This document shows, piece by piece, positions 10,349 to 23,378 of a stretch of DNA of 64,000 nucleotides (the stretch's first letter is position 1; each line of letters opens with the position of its first letter). Source of the stretch: Impatiens glandulifera (Eukaryota > Streptophyta > Magnoliopsida > Ericales > Balsaminaceae); assembly GCF_907164915.1 (NCBI RefSeq), contig NC_061862.1, forward strand, positions 33,006,628 to 33,070,627, read 5' to 3'. Below the pieces are notes generated by a model. That model was not told the DNA's origin, ran no database searches, and saw only the letters and a program-made list of their open reading frames with translations. The position numbers and the translations under genes were made by a program.

Positions 10349-12455
10349 ATATTAATAAATATTCAATTCTAAAAACACAAATAATTGATTACAATATAAA
10401 TGCGAGAATGTTTTATTTTAAGATAAGTCAATAAATGATTTCACAAATCATATGATGTCATTAGAGTAACAAAGAGCACCAAAGTATGAATTTGGTGCAT
10501 ATAGTTTCTCTCTCAACTCTTTGTTGATTCTTATATACATTTATTTCACAACAACTAAAATAATGAGCTGCAAAGTCGCGTTAATTCAATTGTTATCAAT
10601 AATAATAATAATAATAACATTATTTTCTCTCGTGTAAGAATTTCAACTATGTGTTTTTTATTAGATAAGATATATTAATTCAAATTAGAATATGAACTTT
10701 TAAAAATAATAAAGAGCATTCAGTCCTTACTTATTATTAGTGTAATATAAACTCATCAAAGTGAATTTAAAAAGAAAGTGTTTAAATGTGTTCAGATTTG
10801 ATGAAATCAATTCCCCAATTCTTTCAAATTTTCACAAAGTGAATGAATCACATGGTGTCCTCATACTCTCTATTTTAACTAAGTTTTCACACAGTGAATG
10901 AGTCACATTGTGTCCTCATACCCTTTGAGTTTAAAAAAAAAAACATTTCCAAATCATCGTGACAATACTATTTATTATACTCTTAATAGAAAGATAAGAA
11001 GATTAAAATAAACAGAAGAATTAAATAAAAAAAATGAAAAGATAAAATGTTAACCATTAAAGTTATTTACTTATAATTATTAATTCATTATTATATCTAG
11101 ATTATGAATAATATTAGAGTATTTATATTATATTTAACACTATTTATTAAATTGAGTATTATATTTGTAATCGTGACACAATAATATGATAATTTAAGTG
11201 ACAATAGTTTAAAATATTAAAATGATGAGTTTGAATCCCTCTAAAATGCCATAAATCAAAATATAGGGTAATGTGAAATTATGTTTGGATTATAAATTCT
11301 AAAAAATGACAATATCATGTCCTCCAACATCAATAGAAATCCTACTTTGACATTTTTAAAATCTCTAAATAAAATATACATCTTCATCTACTAATAACAA
11401 AAGACATATTATTCAAGATTTGATCCTTAATAATAACACAAAGACATTTCCAAGTAAAATATACTGCTTTCATCCAATAGTAAATATTTATATATTTATA
11501 AAAAGCAATTTACATACAAAAAATATATCAAACAAGCTATATGACCCACCATGAAATTTGTATCTTTATGGTTATATAGAGTTAACTGTTTAGTCATTTT
11601 ATCAGTTTCTATTACTAGATAAAACTAATATATAAATAACATGTAGGAATAATAAATATTGTTTGGTAGTAGAAATAATATTCATGGCAGGTTCAGGTTA
11701 GGTTTTGTTTTAGCTGCAACACAAAATTTAAATATACCATAATTTATACAAACAATTATGCCTAACTTTTCCATTTTAATCCAAGTGAAAACAAAAGTAA
11801 TTTCAAACTATAAAATTACATTCCTAGCTTACAATAAAATAAAATAAAAAAACAAACAACTGGGCCTACCTTTTCCATTTTAACCCAAATGAAAACAAAA
11901 GTAATTTGAAGTCATAAAATTTTATTCCTAACTTACAAATAAATACTTCTGCACAATTTATGTATATAGAAAAATGATATATAAAATTAATTCTAAATCA
12001 AATAATTTGTCTTTTCTCATTTAAATCAAATGAAATTTAAAGTTATTTGAATATAAAATCTTTATTATAACTTAATAATAGATATTTGATGTGTACATTA
12101 TAAATTAGTTTAATTTTTTTATAATATAATAAGTTTAAAATTTTATAAAGATTAAACATATTCACAAAGAGATTAATAAAAATATATAATTAAAAATCCA
12201 ATAAACATCCCTAATTAATAACCAACATCACACAAACTCTATGGTTGTAATATGTTACATAAATGATTAATTTCAACTTTCCTTTTATACGTCCATAATT
12301 CATCACACAAACTCGAAGGTGATAGTAGGTTAGGTAAATGGTTAATTTCATTTTACTTTTTTTTTAGGAGGTGGGAAATGATTTATTTTTACTTTTATGT
12401 CTCCCTGATTCATTTTTTCTATTTTTCTAATATTAATACTAAATATTAATACTAA
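10349..12455. other. AT-rich flank without a gene
   Basis: No ORF, RNA gene or transposon end could be supported. It is shared with copy B (34,555-37,596), apart from the Harbinger-like insertion there. Part of it (about 10,830-11,680) also has a much older relative at 13,970-15,350. Confidence 0.6.
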
Positions 12456-13266
12456 GGTAGTGTTTGGTATGCGGTACTAGTTATGTAGGTATAAGTTATA
12501 AGGGTATAAATTATAAAGAGACATTAAGAGGTATACATTATATATGTGGTTAATGTTTGGTTGTGAGTATAAAATAAGTATAAATTTTATAAATTTTATT
12601 ATTTTGTATTTGATTAGTAGTATAAAAATGTAATAAGAAGTGTAAAAGACTATTTTACCCTTATATTTATATAAATTATTTTTAATTATTATTTATCTTA
12701 TAGGTAGTTATATTATTAATTCTATTAAAATTAATATCTTTATTTTATCGGTAATTGTATTATTAATTATATTAAAATTAATTAAAAAAATTATATAAAT
12801 GTATTTTTAAATAAATAATATTATTATATGATTTACATTATTATATATATAATTCTTTGTAATTTAACCTTCATAATTATATAAATATCTATAAATAATA
12901 ATATTGTTGACAATATATAATGCAATCATAAGCAAAATAATAAAAATATTGGTTGATTGGTTGAGAAAATGTGGAAGAAGATGAAGTAATGAAGATGAAG
13001 ATGGATAGAAAAGAAATGAGTTATAAAAACATAAATATAATAAAAACAATATATAAGGATAATAATGAAATACAATTTTAATAAGGTTTTGTACACCAGT
13101 TACAATTTTATACCTTGTTTAAGGTATATATTATACCTCATGAATGAATGACTGTAGTTATGAAATTGACCAACCAATTAATTAATCCATTTTACTGTAA
13201 GTATAGTTGTAAGTATAGTTGTACTATACCTACAGTGTTATACCATTTATCATACCAAACGAGGGA
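12456..13266. mobile_element. PIF/Harbinger-like non-autonomous element, copy 1
   Basis: TAA flanks both ends. The left end begins GGTAGTGTTTGGTATG. The complement of the right end begins TCCCTCGTTTGGTATG, so the inverted termini share GTTTGGTATG. A 3-bp TAA/TTA target duplication fits PIF/Harbinger. The interior is AT-rich with no transposase. The same insertion is present at 62,987-63,777, so it predates the segmental duplication. Confidence 0.7.
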
Positions 13267-13269
13267 TAA

Positions 13270-13969
13270 GTGTGTATATTTGTTGTCTTACAAAAAATGA
13301 AGAGAAAAATATCAATGATGTGAAATAAAAGATGGGATATGAAAGCTCAATATATAACTGCATAATCGTTCATTATAAATGTTTTAGTTTGAGTGTTAGT
13401 TTGATTAGATAAAATGTGATAACCTAATTAACTTAATGAATAACCCTATAAATTTTAAAACTTTTATTATTGATCCGATTTTTGCTTAAAAGAAAATGCA
13501 ATGATGTAATGATTATGAGAAACTTGGAATGAGAGTTCATTTTTTACCATAATTGGGCCCTTCTTAGTATTTCAAAAAATCAACATGGCTCTCTATTTCT
13601 CAGTAAAAATTCAATTATAGCTTCTATTTATATATCTAACTTTAATAATTTACATAATAAGATCACTCAATAGGACCATTCACCTACCTAACTTTAATTA
13701 TTTACATACCAAAATCATTAGGGACCAATATTTATCTAACTTCAACTTCTCTTAAATATAATATATATATATATATATTATCACTACTAAATCATCTCTC
13801 ATTTTATTATGTTTATTTATTATAAATTTTAATGGTAATAAAATAATAAGTAATCCCAAATAATCTGATTTTATAAATTATGTATAACTTTTACTTTTAT
13901 GTATACATTTTTCAAAAATAATATGAAAAACTCAAACAATACTCACTGAATATCTTCTATTTTAGCAGA
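13270..13969. other. AT-rich spacer without a gene
   Basis: Up to about 13,489 it matches the right end of the window (63,781-64,000). Beyond that nothing recognisable is seen apart from a short (AT)n run near 13,760. Confidence 0.5.
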
Positions 13970-15350
13970 TATTTAGTGCATGGTTACATCGTGTTGTGAT
14001 GTTGTCCTCTACTTTATTCTAGGTTTTTTTTATATGACCCACTTGTACCTTTGAGGGTTTTCACACATCATCATGACAATAGTACTATGACAATAGTACT
14101 GTTTATTACGCTCTAAAGAAAAAAAGTAAAAATAAATAAATAAAAAAATTAAATAAAACAAAATAAAAATATAAAATGTTAATAATTCTCATAATTATTA
14201 AAGTTACTTGCTTATAATTATTAATTCATTATTATATTTAAATACTTTATAATTATTTAATAATTTAGAATTAATATATTTAATAAAATATATAATTAAT
14301 AATATTAATTATTTATTAAATTGAATATTGTGTTTGTCATTATAACACAATTTAATATTATAGTTTAAGTGACAATAGTCATATCTAAAACATCAAGTTG
14401 ATGACTTTGATTCTCACTAAAACACAATCTACTAAAGGCATGGTCATATGAAATCGTGTTTGAATTATGAATTCCTTGTGTTTTTAATTTTTCGTGTATT
14501 TTCATTGATTGATTATGTAATGCGTCTCTATCCTTCACTTCATTATTTATATTAAAGGGATTCGTGATTATTTTTTCAAATATGAAAATGAAATAAGAAC
14601 TATATTTTCAAAATGATGTAAAGAAATTGTCCAAATACCTAACATCAATATTTAGTTAAAGTTATTAAAGAAGCATTAACCATCTTCTCTAGTGTTACGT
14701 CTCTTCATTAACGAGGATAAAAGTCTGTTTTTTGTGGCGTTATAGAGAAAATAAATTAAAGCTTGACATTTATGACATCATGGGCATCGATGAAACTCTT
14801 CGATATTTACATTGACGTCCATCTTTCCTACAAATAATTGAAGCTCTTGCATTCCAGGCCATTTATTTAAAAACTCAAATTTTAATAATGTGCTAATTAG
14901 ATTACTGACCAATATATAGCTATTAAATCTTCTTTTTTTATATCATTTGTACTAGACCAGTCTTAAGGCATTTGGCTTTGGAGATTCACACTAGGGCGTC
15001 CCTAAAAAACGACATTTCCTCCACATCATTAGAAATCCTCATTCAACACTTGAAGAATCTCAAATAAAATATACTGCTTTTCATTAGTAACATAGATTAT
15101 TCAAGATCTTGGCATTAATAATAATAATCTGGACATTAATAATAACACAAAACAAAAGATATTTCCAAGTAAAATATACTTGATCTTATATTTATAAAAT
15201 CTAATTACTTACAACAAAAAAAAATATTAAAAAATTCCCACCAAAAAATTTGGATCTTTATATATATATAAATAAAACTGTTTACTCATTTTATTAGTAA
15301 CAATTATTAATGAAAACCAATATATAAATATCATGTAGGAATAAACAATA
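13970..15350. repeat. Old diverged duplicate of 10,830-11,680
   Basis: Shared blocks in the same order include ACAATA...CTATTTATTA/CTGTTTATTA, TTGCTTATAATTATTAATTC, a TTGTGTTTG...GTGACAATAG region, and ATATAAATA(A/T)CATGTAGGAATAA at the right end. Similarity is clearly below that of copies A and B. About 500 bp (roughly 14,471-15,000) has no counterpart in the other copy and may be an insertion. No gene is seen. Confidence 0.6.
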
Positions 15351-17532
15351 AATAGTTATGAAGCTGGTGGGCCAACGTATAAAACAATTGAGAGATGGAA
15401 TTGCCTATAGTTGAATTATACTCAATACAAATTTTCAAACAATTAAATCAAAATAATTGTAACCTTAGATCACAAACTAAACGAGCCAAAATCAGGAAAC
15501 ACTGAAATTGTATATTTTGTTCTATATCAATTTTATAGATTTAGAAAGTTAGAAACATACATTATTTCATAAAAAAAATTAGTCTATATTGATAGATCAC
15601 CAAACTAAACTTTATTACTCTGAATTTTTTTTGATAAAAATATACAATTAAAATAAACTTAATAATATCCATGTTAGAGATTGAGGACACGCACAAATGA
15701 TATATTTTTTTATTTTTGTGATAAAAATTTGATAGATGATTTAGCAGTTGGATGTATTATTATTTTTTTTACGATAAGGGACATATCCTAAATTCGAAAA
15801 TCTTAGTCAATTACATCATAAACAATGACAATAAAATTGATTTGAATTCAAAAAAAAAAAGTGGAAAAGAAAAGTGCATCCTTCCCACTGATTCACTCTT
15901 TGGAATAAAATTTGTTATCCGAACAAAATCATCCGTGTACAAGAAATTTTGTAGTCTATTTCAGCAAATACTATCAATTATATATTTTTCAAAGGTCAAT
16001 CTGTCTGTTGTGATTGCACACATTTTTTTTGTGTGTGGACGAAACACTATAATTTTGAGAATTAATATTAATTTTTTTTATTTGAATTTTTGGATTGATA
16101 ATTCATTTTTTCATTTATTTTCCAGATAAGGATAGATATAATTCAATAAATATATTATACACACATAATTGTCAATCATGTTTAAGATAACTCGAAGACG
16201 GCGACTTTAAAATATTATTGTCAGATCTTTTTGATTTGATATATAAAAGTAAAATATTATTTTTTTAATAGTTTTAATTAATAATTTGAATAATTAAATT
16301 ATTTATAGGTGATAGTTAGATTATTTACTCACCTAGCTTATGTATGAACTTGAAAACTATAGTGTAGATGAGATTAATTATTTGAGCAAGCTCCATATCA
16401 AAAATATCATTTCTTATCATTAAATATATATAACAATATCAAACTATGTATCATTTCTTATCTCTTTTCTCTATTATAATCCATTAACAAAAATAACATA
16501 TTTATGTCAGCTTTATATTTCAAATTAAAAATATGTGTTCATGTTTATAATAATTAGTTGTAATAGACCCAACTATGTTCAAAAGTTATAATCTCAAGCA
16601 TAAACACATTATTATTAATATTTAACAAAAATTAAAACTCGCATTGAATTCCAAAATAATTCCAAAACATTATAAAGGTTCACAGAAAAAAAATCATTAA
16701 CCATAGCCCAAGGCCCATTATTAATGCAAAGTATTTTAGGCCCATCTTAAAATACGTTTTAGCTCCAGCTTTTATACAACGCAATATTGTGCGAAATTTT
16801 GAATGTTTAATCTATTGCAAAGTTTAAATTCTGCGATGGTTAATGTTATTGTATGTTACCAATTTCAATTGCAATTTATTCTCTCTCAACTATTCTAATA
16901 TGTTTTTCTTTATTAAAATTATTGGCCTTATTTCAAAACCACAAACTAAAGCAATATAGATCTATTGTTTCTAGTCTGGACCAATTTTGGGAGCCAATTG
17001 ATTCTAAGTTTTGTGAAATGGGCCTTGTTCCATCAACCTAATTTATATATCTCTTCTTCTCTAATATTCAAACAATTTTCTTATTATATTTGAAGTCTAG
17101 ATGAATTATTGAATTATTTTTTAGTTTTTCAATTCATAGCTTCAAAATAAAATGTTTTCTTTTAATAATAATATATTCATATTTATATTTTAAATAAAAT
17201 TATTGATTATTATTTGAATGCATGGTTTGATAAAAATGAAGTTATTAAAAAATGAGTCAGACCAAAAATTTTAACATTTATCATTAATAATATATAAAGA
17301 GTAACATATAATTATTTTAAGACCAAATCAGAATACTAAAGAAGTATATATCTCCTCAAATAAACTATTTATTTTAATTATTACCAAAAATTCATTCAAA
17401 ATTTTTACAGAGCATGTTTAATACCAAACCAAAATAATTTTAATAAAATATATAACATCTAGTTTTCTTTGTCTGCATCTTAATAAATGAAGCACCATCC
17501 GATATAGTTCAAAACAATCTTTTTCAGTGTCT
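15351..17532. other. AT-rich stretch without a supported gene
   Basis: The longest open frames (15,752-16,129 and 16,853-17,041) are AT-driven, of low complexity and lack recognisable motifs. Nothing else stands out. Confidence 0.5.
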
Positions 17533-18300
17533 AAAAAGAAGAAGAAAATGCCTAACTTTCTATAATGCCATGAGAGTTAATACATGTGACAAAGTTCATG
17601 ATGAACCATATAAATTTATTTTTTTATATGGTTAAAAAAAACAAAAAAGTTAGATAGTAATTGAAAGCTTATGGAATTTTATTTGTATAAAATCTAGAAT
17701 TAGCTTTTGTACATTATGATCATTGTCATCCTTCATTGTTGTCACTTACCTTGTTCCTTACATTATTTAGCCCTATTACTTTAAAAGATACTTTATTATA
17801 AGCAGTTCGATCAATAAACTTAATTTAACAAAGTAAAAATAATTTGTTTTTCTTTCTCTCCCTCTTCTCTCTATTTAAGTAACAAATTAGGATAGTTCAA
17901 TCTTGTATACCAGATATTAATAATTAAATAAAAGAATTTCTTAGATTTTATAATCTTAAAGTGATGTATAATTAAAAGCATTAAAGAATTCATATGATAT
18001 TTGATAACCTACTCTCCATTGTTGTTTTGCCAATAATAACTTCTACATATTTGCATTCAAAACATATCACAATTCCCTACTTCAACACCTTTATGTAATA
18101 ATTTGGGTATTCATTATTTTATTTAAAACATAATATAGATTTTATTATGAGTTAAATTTTAATTACTATTTAAAAAAAAAATAGGTTTAATTTTGAAATG
18201 GAAATGTGGTCTATGAAATGTATTAATTATATATGTCAAGTTGTATATATTAACTCTCATGGCCTTATAAAAAGTTAAAGGCCATTTTCTTCTACTTTTT
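17533..18300. mobile_element. Inverted-repeat (MITE-like) element
   Basis: Arms of about 50 bp at 17,533-17,583 and 18,248-18,300 are inverted copies. The left arm reads AAGAAGAAAATG...GCCATGAGAGTTAATA; the right arm is its near complement, TATTAACTCTCATGGCC...CATTTTCTTCTAC. The 660 bp between them are AT-rich with no ORF. Target duplication bases are unclear, so the superfamily is not assigned. Confidence 0.55.
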
Positions 18301-19550
18301 ACCTCTTAGTGTTTGTTGTTGAAGTGATAAGGGGCTGCCATTAGTGCATTAAGACAAACTACTGGGAGTAAAAAATGGAGCTGGACCTGCCGGAATATAA
18401 AATGTATTTTAAGCTATAGGTCCTAAAACTTTGGGCTCCAAATAATGGGTTTGTACTATTGTATTTATTTCTGATTTGGAATATAAAGCTGATTAAATAT
18501 GATTTTTGTTCAAAATAAATAGTTGTATTTGATTTGAAAGATTACATGCATGGGTCAATACAAATTTATTTTAGAACGCAACTATTGAAATCAAATTAAA
18601 AATTCAAATGATGATATATTCCAATTACATTGTAGTTAAGATCTCTAGAAAAAGTAAAGTTAGCATAACATTGATTATTTAAGCATTTTTGTATGTAAGT
18701 GTATACTTTTTTTTACATTATTATTGGAAAAATCATTTTTCCATTTCATTGAGTATTTTGATTGAAACACTCTTTAGAAGTTATTGATTAATGATCTATG
18801 TTTTATTTGTAAGCAAGATAAATAAGAAGATAACCAAATCATAAATTCTGTATACAACAAATTAAACATTAAAATATGGGTTTTTATTTATTTTCTTAGC
18901 CACACAACTTAATCTATCCCATTATATTATTTTTTTTTAACTTAATTCCTCACAAAACAAGAGAAATTATATCAAATGTTTCTTAATTCTTTACGCTCAG
19001 GTTGAGGTATTTTAATCTCTTTTTGGTTAAGAGTCGAAAATCAGGTTATGGCCAAATACATGTCGTAAGGATCGAGTACAACAATAGTAAGAGGTTAAAT
19101 ATTGTTGTACTGATTATCACTTTCAATTCTATTTTAACCCTTTTAGAAATGAAAATATGTTTATATTCTTCAAAAATCTTCGCAAGCTCTTGAACAGATT
19201 CAAGTGCGGAAATGCTTGCTCGATTTGAAGCGACAGATAAACGATATTGGAAGATGTAGAAATGAAATAACACAAGGAGTTTTATGTATGTTCAGAGATA
19301 AAACTTTTATGTCACCCTTCTTCTGTTTTCATAAGGTTTTTCACTAGAAGGCTTTGATTCGTATAGCAACTACACAAACCTAGTCAGAAACACAATACTT
19401 AACAACTGCCTGTTTCTGAACTCCTAGCTAACACTCTATTGAACACTCTATTGAACAGACACAATCCTGTTCAACATACAAAATTGGAAATACACGCACG
19501 TAGTATAGTAATCTTAGAGAGAGCAAATCACAACACTTAGAAATCACAAC
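18301..19550. other. AT-rich stretch leading into array 2
   Basis: No supported gene. The last 300 bp (about 19,250-19,550) have a different, less AT-rich texture with short repeats (AACACTCTATTGAAC twice) and may be a retroelement scrap. This cannot be settled from the window. Confidence 0.4.
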
Positions 19551-19652
19551 TTATCAGTCGGTCCGTCCATCCACTTATTATCATTCAGTCCATCCACTTA
19601 TCGATCAGTCCCGTCCATCCGTTCAACTTAATTAATTAGTTCTTCAATTAAT

Positions 19653-19901
19653 ATGGTGGGAGGAAGGAGATTTGAGTCTATAATTAAATCAGTAGGTATT
19701 TATGTTTTGCTGATGTTGTTGTGCAGCACTAGCATGAGGCCGACGGAGGCTAAGACTACCAACATTCCTGTTTCTCGGTGCAACTCATTTAAAATCCTAA
19801 AGGCATGCTCAAGGATGGTCAGCGGTGGCGGAGGGTCCAACTTCGTAATCTCTAGGTGCCTTAGAGGTGATGCATGCGAATGTATCACCAAAGCAGCCTA
19901 G
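19653..19901 (+). CDS. Cysteine-rich peptide copy 4, full ORF lacking Cys2
   Basis: An 82-codon ORF with the family start, signal-peptide-like segment and stop. The second mature cysteine is replaced (CNSFKI instead of CNSFKC), leaving five. In a CX3C/CXC fold this cysteine should pair with the fifth or sixth, so folding would be altered or a free thiol left. It may be a decaying or a diverging copy. The AATAAA-containing 3' block is present. Confidence 0.45.
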   Translation: MVGGRRFESIIKSVGIYVLLMLLCSTSMRPTEAKTTNIPVSRCNSFKILKACSRMVSGGGGSNFVISRCLRGDACECITKAA

Positions 19902-20567
19902 ATGGGAAATCTAGATGGGGAAATGAGAGAGTTAAATAAAGATTATAAAATCTATCTCTCGTCCGTCTGTCCGTCTGTCTTAATCAATTTATCATCGTCT
20001 TCCGTCCAGTTCGTCTGTCTAAATCTGTTTATTGTCCGTTCGTCCGTCCGTCTGAATCAGTTTTTCGTCGTCCTCCGTCCAGTCCGTTTGTCTGAATCAG
20101 TTTATCGTCGTCGTCCGTCCAGTCCGTCTGGATCAGTTTATCGTCCGTACGTCTGTCCATCTGTCTGTCTGAATCAGTTTATCGTCATTTCTTTCGTTCC
20201 ATCCGAATCTGCTTATATCCTCGTCTGTCCATTCCGTATGAATAATTTATTATCCTCCGTCCATTCAGAATAAGTTTATCGTCCTCCTTCCGTCCGTACG
20301 TCTGTCCATCAATTCGTCCATCCACTTATCATAAGTCTGTCCATCCACTTATCATCAGTCCGTCCGTCCATCCACTAATTATCATTAATCCGTTCGTCCA
20401 TCCACTTATCATCAGTCCGTCCGTCCGTCCACTTATCATCAGTCCGTCCATCCACTAATTATCATCAGTCTGTCTGTCCATCCACTTATCATCAGTCCGT
20501 CCGTCCATCCACTTATCGATTAGTCTTGTCCGTCCGTTCAACTTAATTAATTAGTTATTCAATTAAT

Positions 20568-20806
20568 ATGGTGGGAGGGAGTCTATAATTAAATCAGTAG
20601 GTATATGTGTTTTGCTAATGCTGTTGTGCAGCACAAGAATGAAGCGCGCGGAGGCTAAGACTATCATCATTCCTGTTTCTCGGTGCAAGTCATTTAAATG
20701 CCTAAAGGCATGCTCAAGGATGGCCGGCGGTGGAGGAGGGTCCAACTTCGTGAGCTCTAGGTGCCTCAGAGGTGATGCAGGAGAATGCATCACCAAAGCA
20801 GCCTAG
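20568..20806 (+). pseudogene. Cysteine-rich peptide copy 5, broken
   Basis: A 10-bp deletion after the fifth codon shifts the frame and gives an immediate stop. An inner ATG at 20,612 leaves 64 codons. The fifth mature cysteine has become glycine (GDAGEC), destroying the CXC partner pattern. It is probably dead. Confidence 0.75.
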
Positions 20807-21597
20807 ATGGGCGATCTAGATGGGGAGAGGAGAGAGTTAAATAACGATTAGAAAATATCTCTCTCGTCCGTCTGTTCGTCCGTTTGTCTGTCTGAATTAG
20901 TTTATCGTCGTCCTCCGTCCAGTCCGTCTGTCTGAATTAGTTTATCGTCCGTTCGTCCATCCGTCCGTTCATCCGTCTGTCTAAATCAGTTTATCGTCCG
21001 TTCATCTGTCCGTCCGTTCGTCCGTCTGCCTGAATCAGTTTATCGTCGTCCTCAGTTCAGTCCGTCTGTCTGAATCAGTTTATCGTCGTCCTCCGTCCAG
21101 TCCGTCTATCTAAATCAGTTTATCGTCCGTCCATCCGTCCGTCTGTCTGAATTAGTTTATCGTCGTTTCTTCCGTCCCATCCGAATTAGCTTATAACCTC
21201 GTCCATCCATTCTGTCTGAATAATTTATCGTCCTTCGTCCAATCAGAATCAGTTTATCATCCTCCGTCCGTCCGAATAAGTTATCGTCCGTCCGAAACAG
21301 TTTATCGTCCGTCCGTCAATCCACTTATCATAAGTCCGTCCATCCACTTATCATCAGTTCGTCCGTCTATCCACTAATTATCATTAGTTCGTCCGTCCAT
21401 CCACTTATCATCAGTTTATCCGTCCATCCACTAATTATCATCAGTCCGTCCGTCCATCCATCCACTTATCATCAGTCCATCTGTCCATCCACTTATCATC
21501 AGTTCGTCCGTCCATCAACTTATCATCAGTCTGTCCATCCACTTAACGACCAGTCCCGTCCGTCCGTTCAACTTAATTAATCAGTTCTTCAATTAAT

Positions 21598-21846
21598 ATG
21601 GTGGTAGGGAGGAGATCTGATTGATTAATTAAATTAGTAGCTATTTGTGTTTTGCTGATGCTGTTGTGCAACACTAGCATGAGGCCCACGGAGGCTAAGA
21701 CTACCATCATTCCTGTTTCTCGGTGCAACTCATTTAAATGCCTAAAGGCATGCTCAAGGATGGCCGGCAGTGGCGGAGGGTCCAACTTAAGGAGCTCTAG
21801 GTGCTTTAGAGGTGATGCATGCGAATGCATCACCAAAGCAGTCTAG
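21598..21846 (+). pseudogene. Cysteine-rich peptide copy 6, nonsense in signal peptide
   Basis: TGA replaces TCT at codon 9, so translation from the family start ends early. The inner ATG at 21,652 opens 64 codons. All six mature cysteines are still present, but the remaining hydrophobic stretch (MLMLLCNTSM) is short for a signal peptide. Probably a recent pseudogene. Confidence 0.65.
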
Positions 21847-22466
21847 ATTGGGAGTGGAGAGAGTTAAATAGAGATTATAAAATCTATCTCTCGTCCGTCC
21901 GTCTAAATCAGTTTATCGTCGTCCTCCGTCCAGTCCGTTTGTCTGATCAGTTTATCGTCTGTTTGTCCGTCCGTCTGAATTAGTTTATCGTCGTTCTCCG
22001 TCGATTCTGTCTATCTGAATTAGTTTATCGTCGTCCTCCGTCTAGTCCGTCTATCTGAATCAGTTTATCGTCCGTCCGTCCTTCTGTCTGAATTAGTTTA
22101 TCGTCGTTTCTTTCGTGCCATCCGAATCAGCTTATATCCTCGTCCGTCTATTCCGTCTGAATAATTCATCGTCATCCGTCCATTTAGAATCAGTTTATCG
22201 TCCTCCGTCCGTTCGAATAAGTTATCGTCTGACCTAAACAGTTTATCGTTCGTCCGTCCATCAGTCCGTCCATCAACTTATCATTAGTCCGTCCGTCCAT
22301 CCACTTATCATCAGTCTGTCCGTCCATCCACTAATTATCATTAGTTCGTCTATCCATCCACTTATCATCAGTCCGTCCGTCCATCCACTTATCATCAATC
22401 TGTCCGTCCACTTATCGATCAGTCCCGTATGTTCGTTCAACTTAATTAATCAGTTCTTCAATTAAT

Positions 22467-22706
22467 ATGGTGGGAGAGAGGAGATCTGAGTCTATAATTA
22501 ATATTTGTGTTTTGTTGATGTTGTTGTGCAGCACTAACATGAGGCCGGCGGAGGCTAAGACTACCAACATTCCTGTTTCTCGGTGCAACTCATATAAATG
22601 CTTAAAGGCATGCTCAAGGATGGTCGGCGGCAACGGAGGGTCCAACTTCGTGAGCTTTAAGTGCCTAAGAGGTGATACATGCGAATGCATCACCAAAGCA
22701 GCCTAG
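22467..22706 (+). CDS. Secreted defensin-like peptide, copy 7 (intact)
   Basis: A 79-codon ORF. A 9-bp in-frame deletion removes SVG from the start of the hydrophobic segment, which still reads INICVLLMLLCST. Cleavage is expected after AEA. Six cysteines at residues 40, 45, 49, 66, 72 and 74 keep the C-X4-C-X3-C-X16-C-X5-C-X-C pattern. The loop differs from the commonest form (GGNGGSNF). Its closest relative is copy 10 at 25,087, its partner in the higher-order repeat. TTAAATAAAAATTATAAAA follows the stop. Confidence 0.6.
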   Translation: MVGERRSESIINICVLLMLLCSTNMRPAEAKTTNIPVSRCNSYKCLKACSRMVGGNGGSNFVSFKCLRGDTCECITKAA

Positions 22707-23378
22707 ATGGGCGATCTAGATGAGGAGAGGAGAGAGTTAAATAAAAATTATAAAATCTCTCTCTCATTCGTCTGTCTGTCTAAATCAGTTTATCGTCGTC
22801 CTCCGTCCAGTCCGTCTGTTTGAATTAGTTTATCTCCCATTCGTCCGTCCGTCCGTCTGTCTGAATTAGTTTATCGTCGTCCTTCGTCTAGTCCGTCTGT
22901 CTGAATTAGGTTATCGTCGTCCTCTGTCCAGTCCATCTGTCTGAATGATCAGTTTATCGTCCGTCCGTTTGTCTGTCTGAATTAGTTTATCGTCGTTTTT
23001 TCATCCCATCCGAATTAGCTTATATCCTCGTCCATCTATTCCGTCTGAATAATTTATCGTCCTCCGTCCGTTCAGAATCAGTTTATCGTCCTCCGTCAGT
23101 CCAAATAAGTTATCGTCCGTCCGAAACAGTTTATCGTCCTTTCGTCCATTAGTCTGTCCATCCACTTATCATATGTCCGTCCATCAACTTATCATCAGTC
23201 CGTCCGTCCATCCACTAATGATCATTAGTTCATCCGTCCATCCAATTATCATCAGTCCGTCCGTCCACTAATTATCATCAGTCTGTCCGTCCATCCATTT
23301 ATCATTAGTCCGTCCGTCCATCCACTTATCGATCAGTCTCGTCCGTCCGTTCAAGTTAATTAATTAGTTCTTCATTAA

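Larger units (their letters stand above)
6891..13489. repeat. Segmental duplication, flank copy A
   Basis: Apart from transposons inserted later, this flank matches 31,251-37,596 plus 62,772-64,000 base for base over long stretches. Examples are TGTGATTCCCC with TCTCTCAC at 7,005 and 33,628, AATAATGAGCTGCAAAGTCG at 10,561 and 35,892, and the Harbinger-like element at 12,456 and 62,987. It is followed by array 2, so the duplication is direct and in tandem. No gene is seen in the shared parts. Confidence 0.9.

Noticed and set aside
15752..16129. 125-codon AT-rich frame
   Set aside because: Phe/Ile/Asn-rich translation from AT-rich DNA, with no motif, no promoter and no second copy to show conservation.
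16853..17041. 62-codon frame with a hydrophobic start resembling a signal peptide
   Set aside because: Too short, in AT-rich DNA, no cysteine pattern and no relation to the array peptide family.
19002..19273. Overlapping short frames on both strands
   Set aside because: No recognisable domain; possibly a retroelement scrap, but the evidence is too thin to call.
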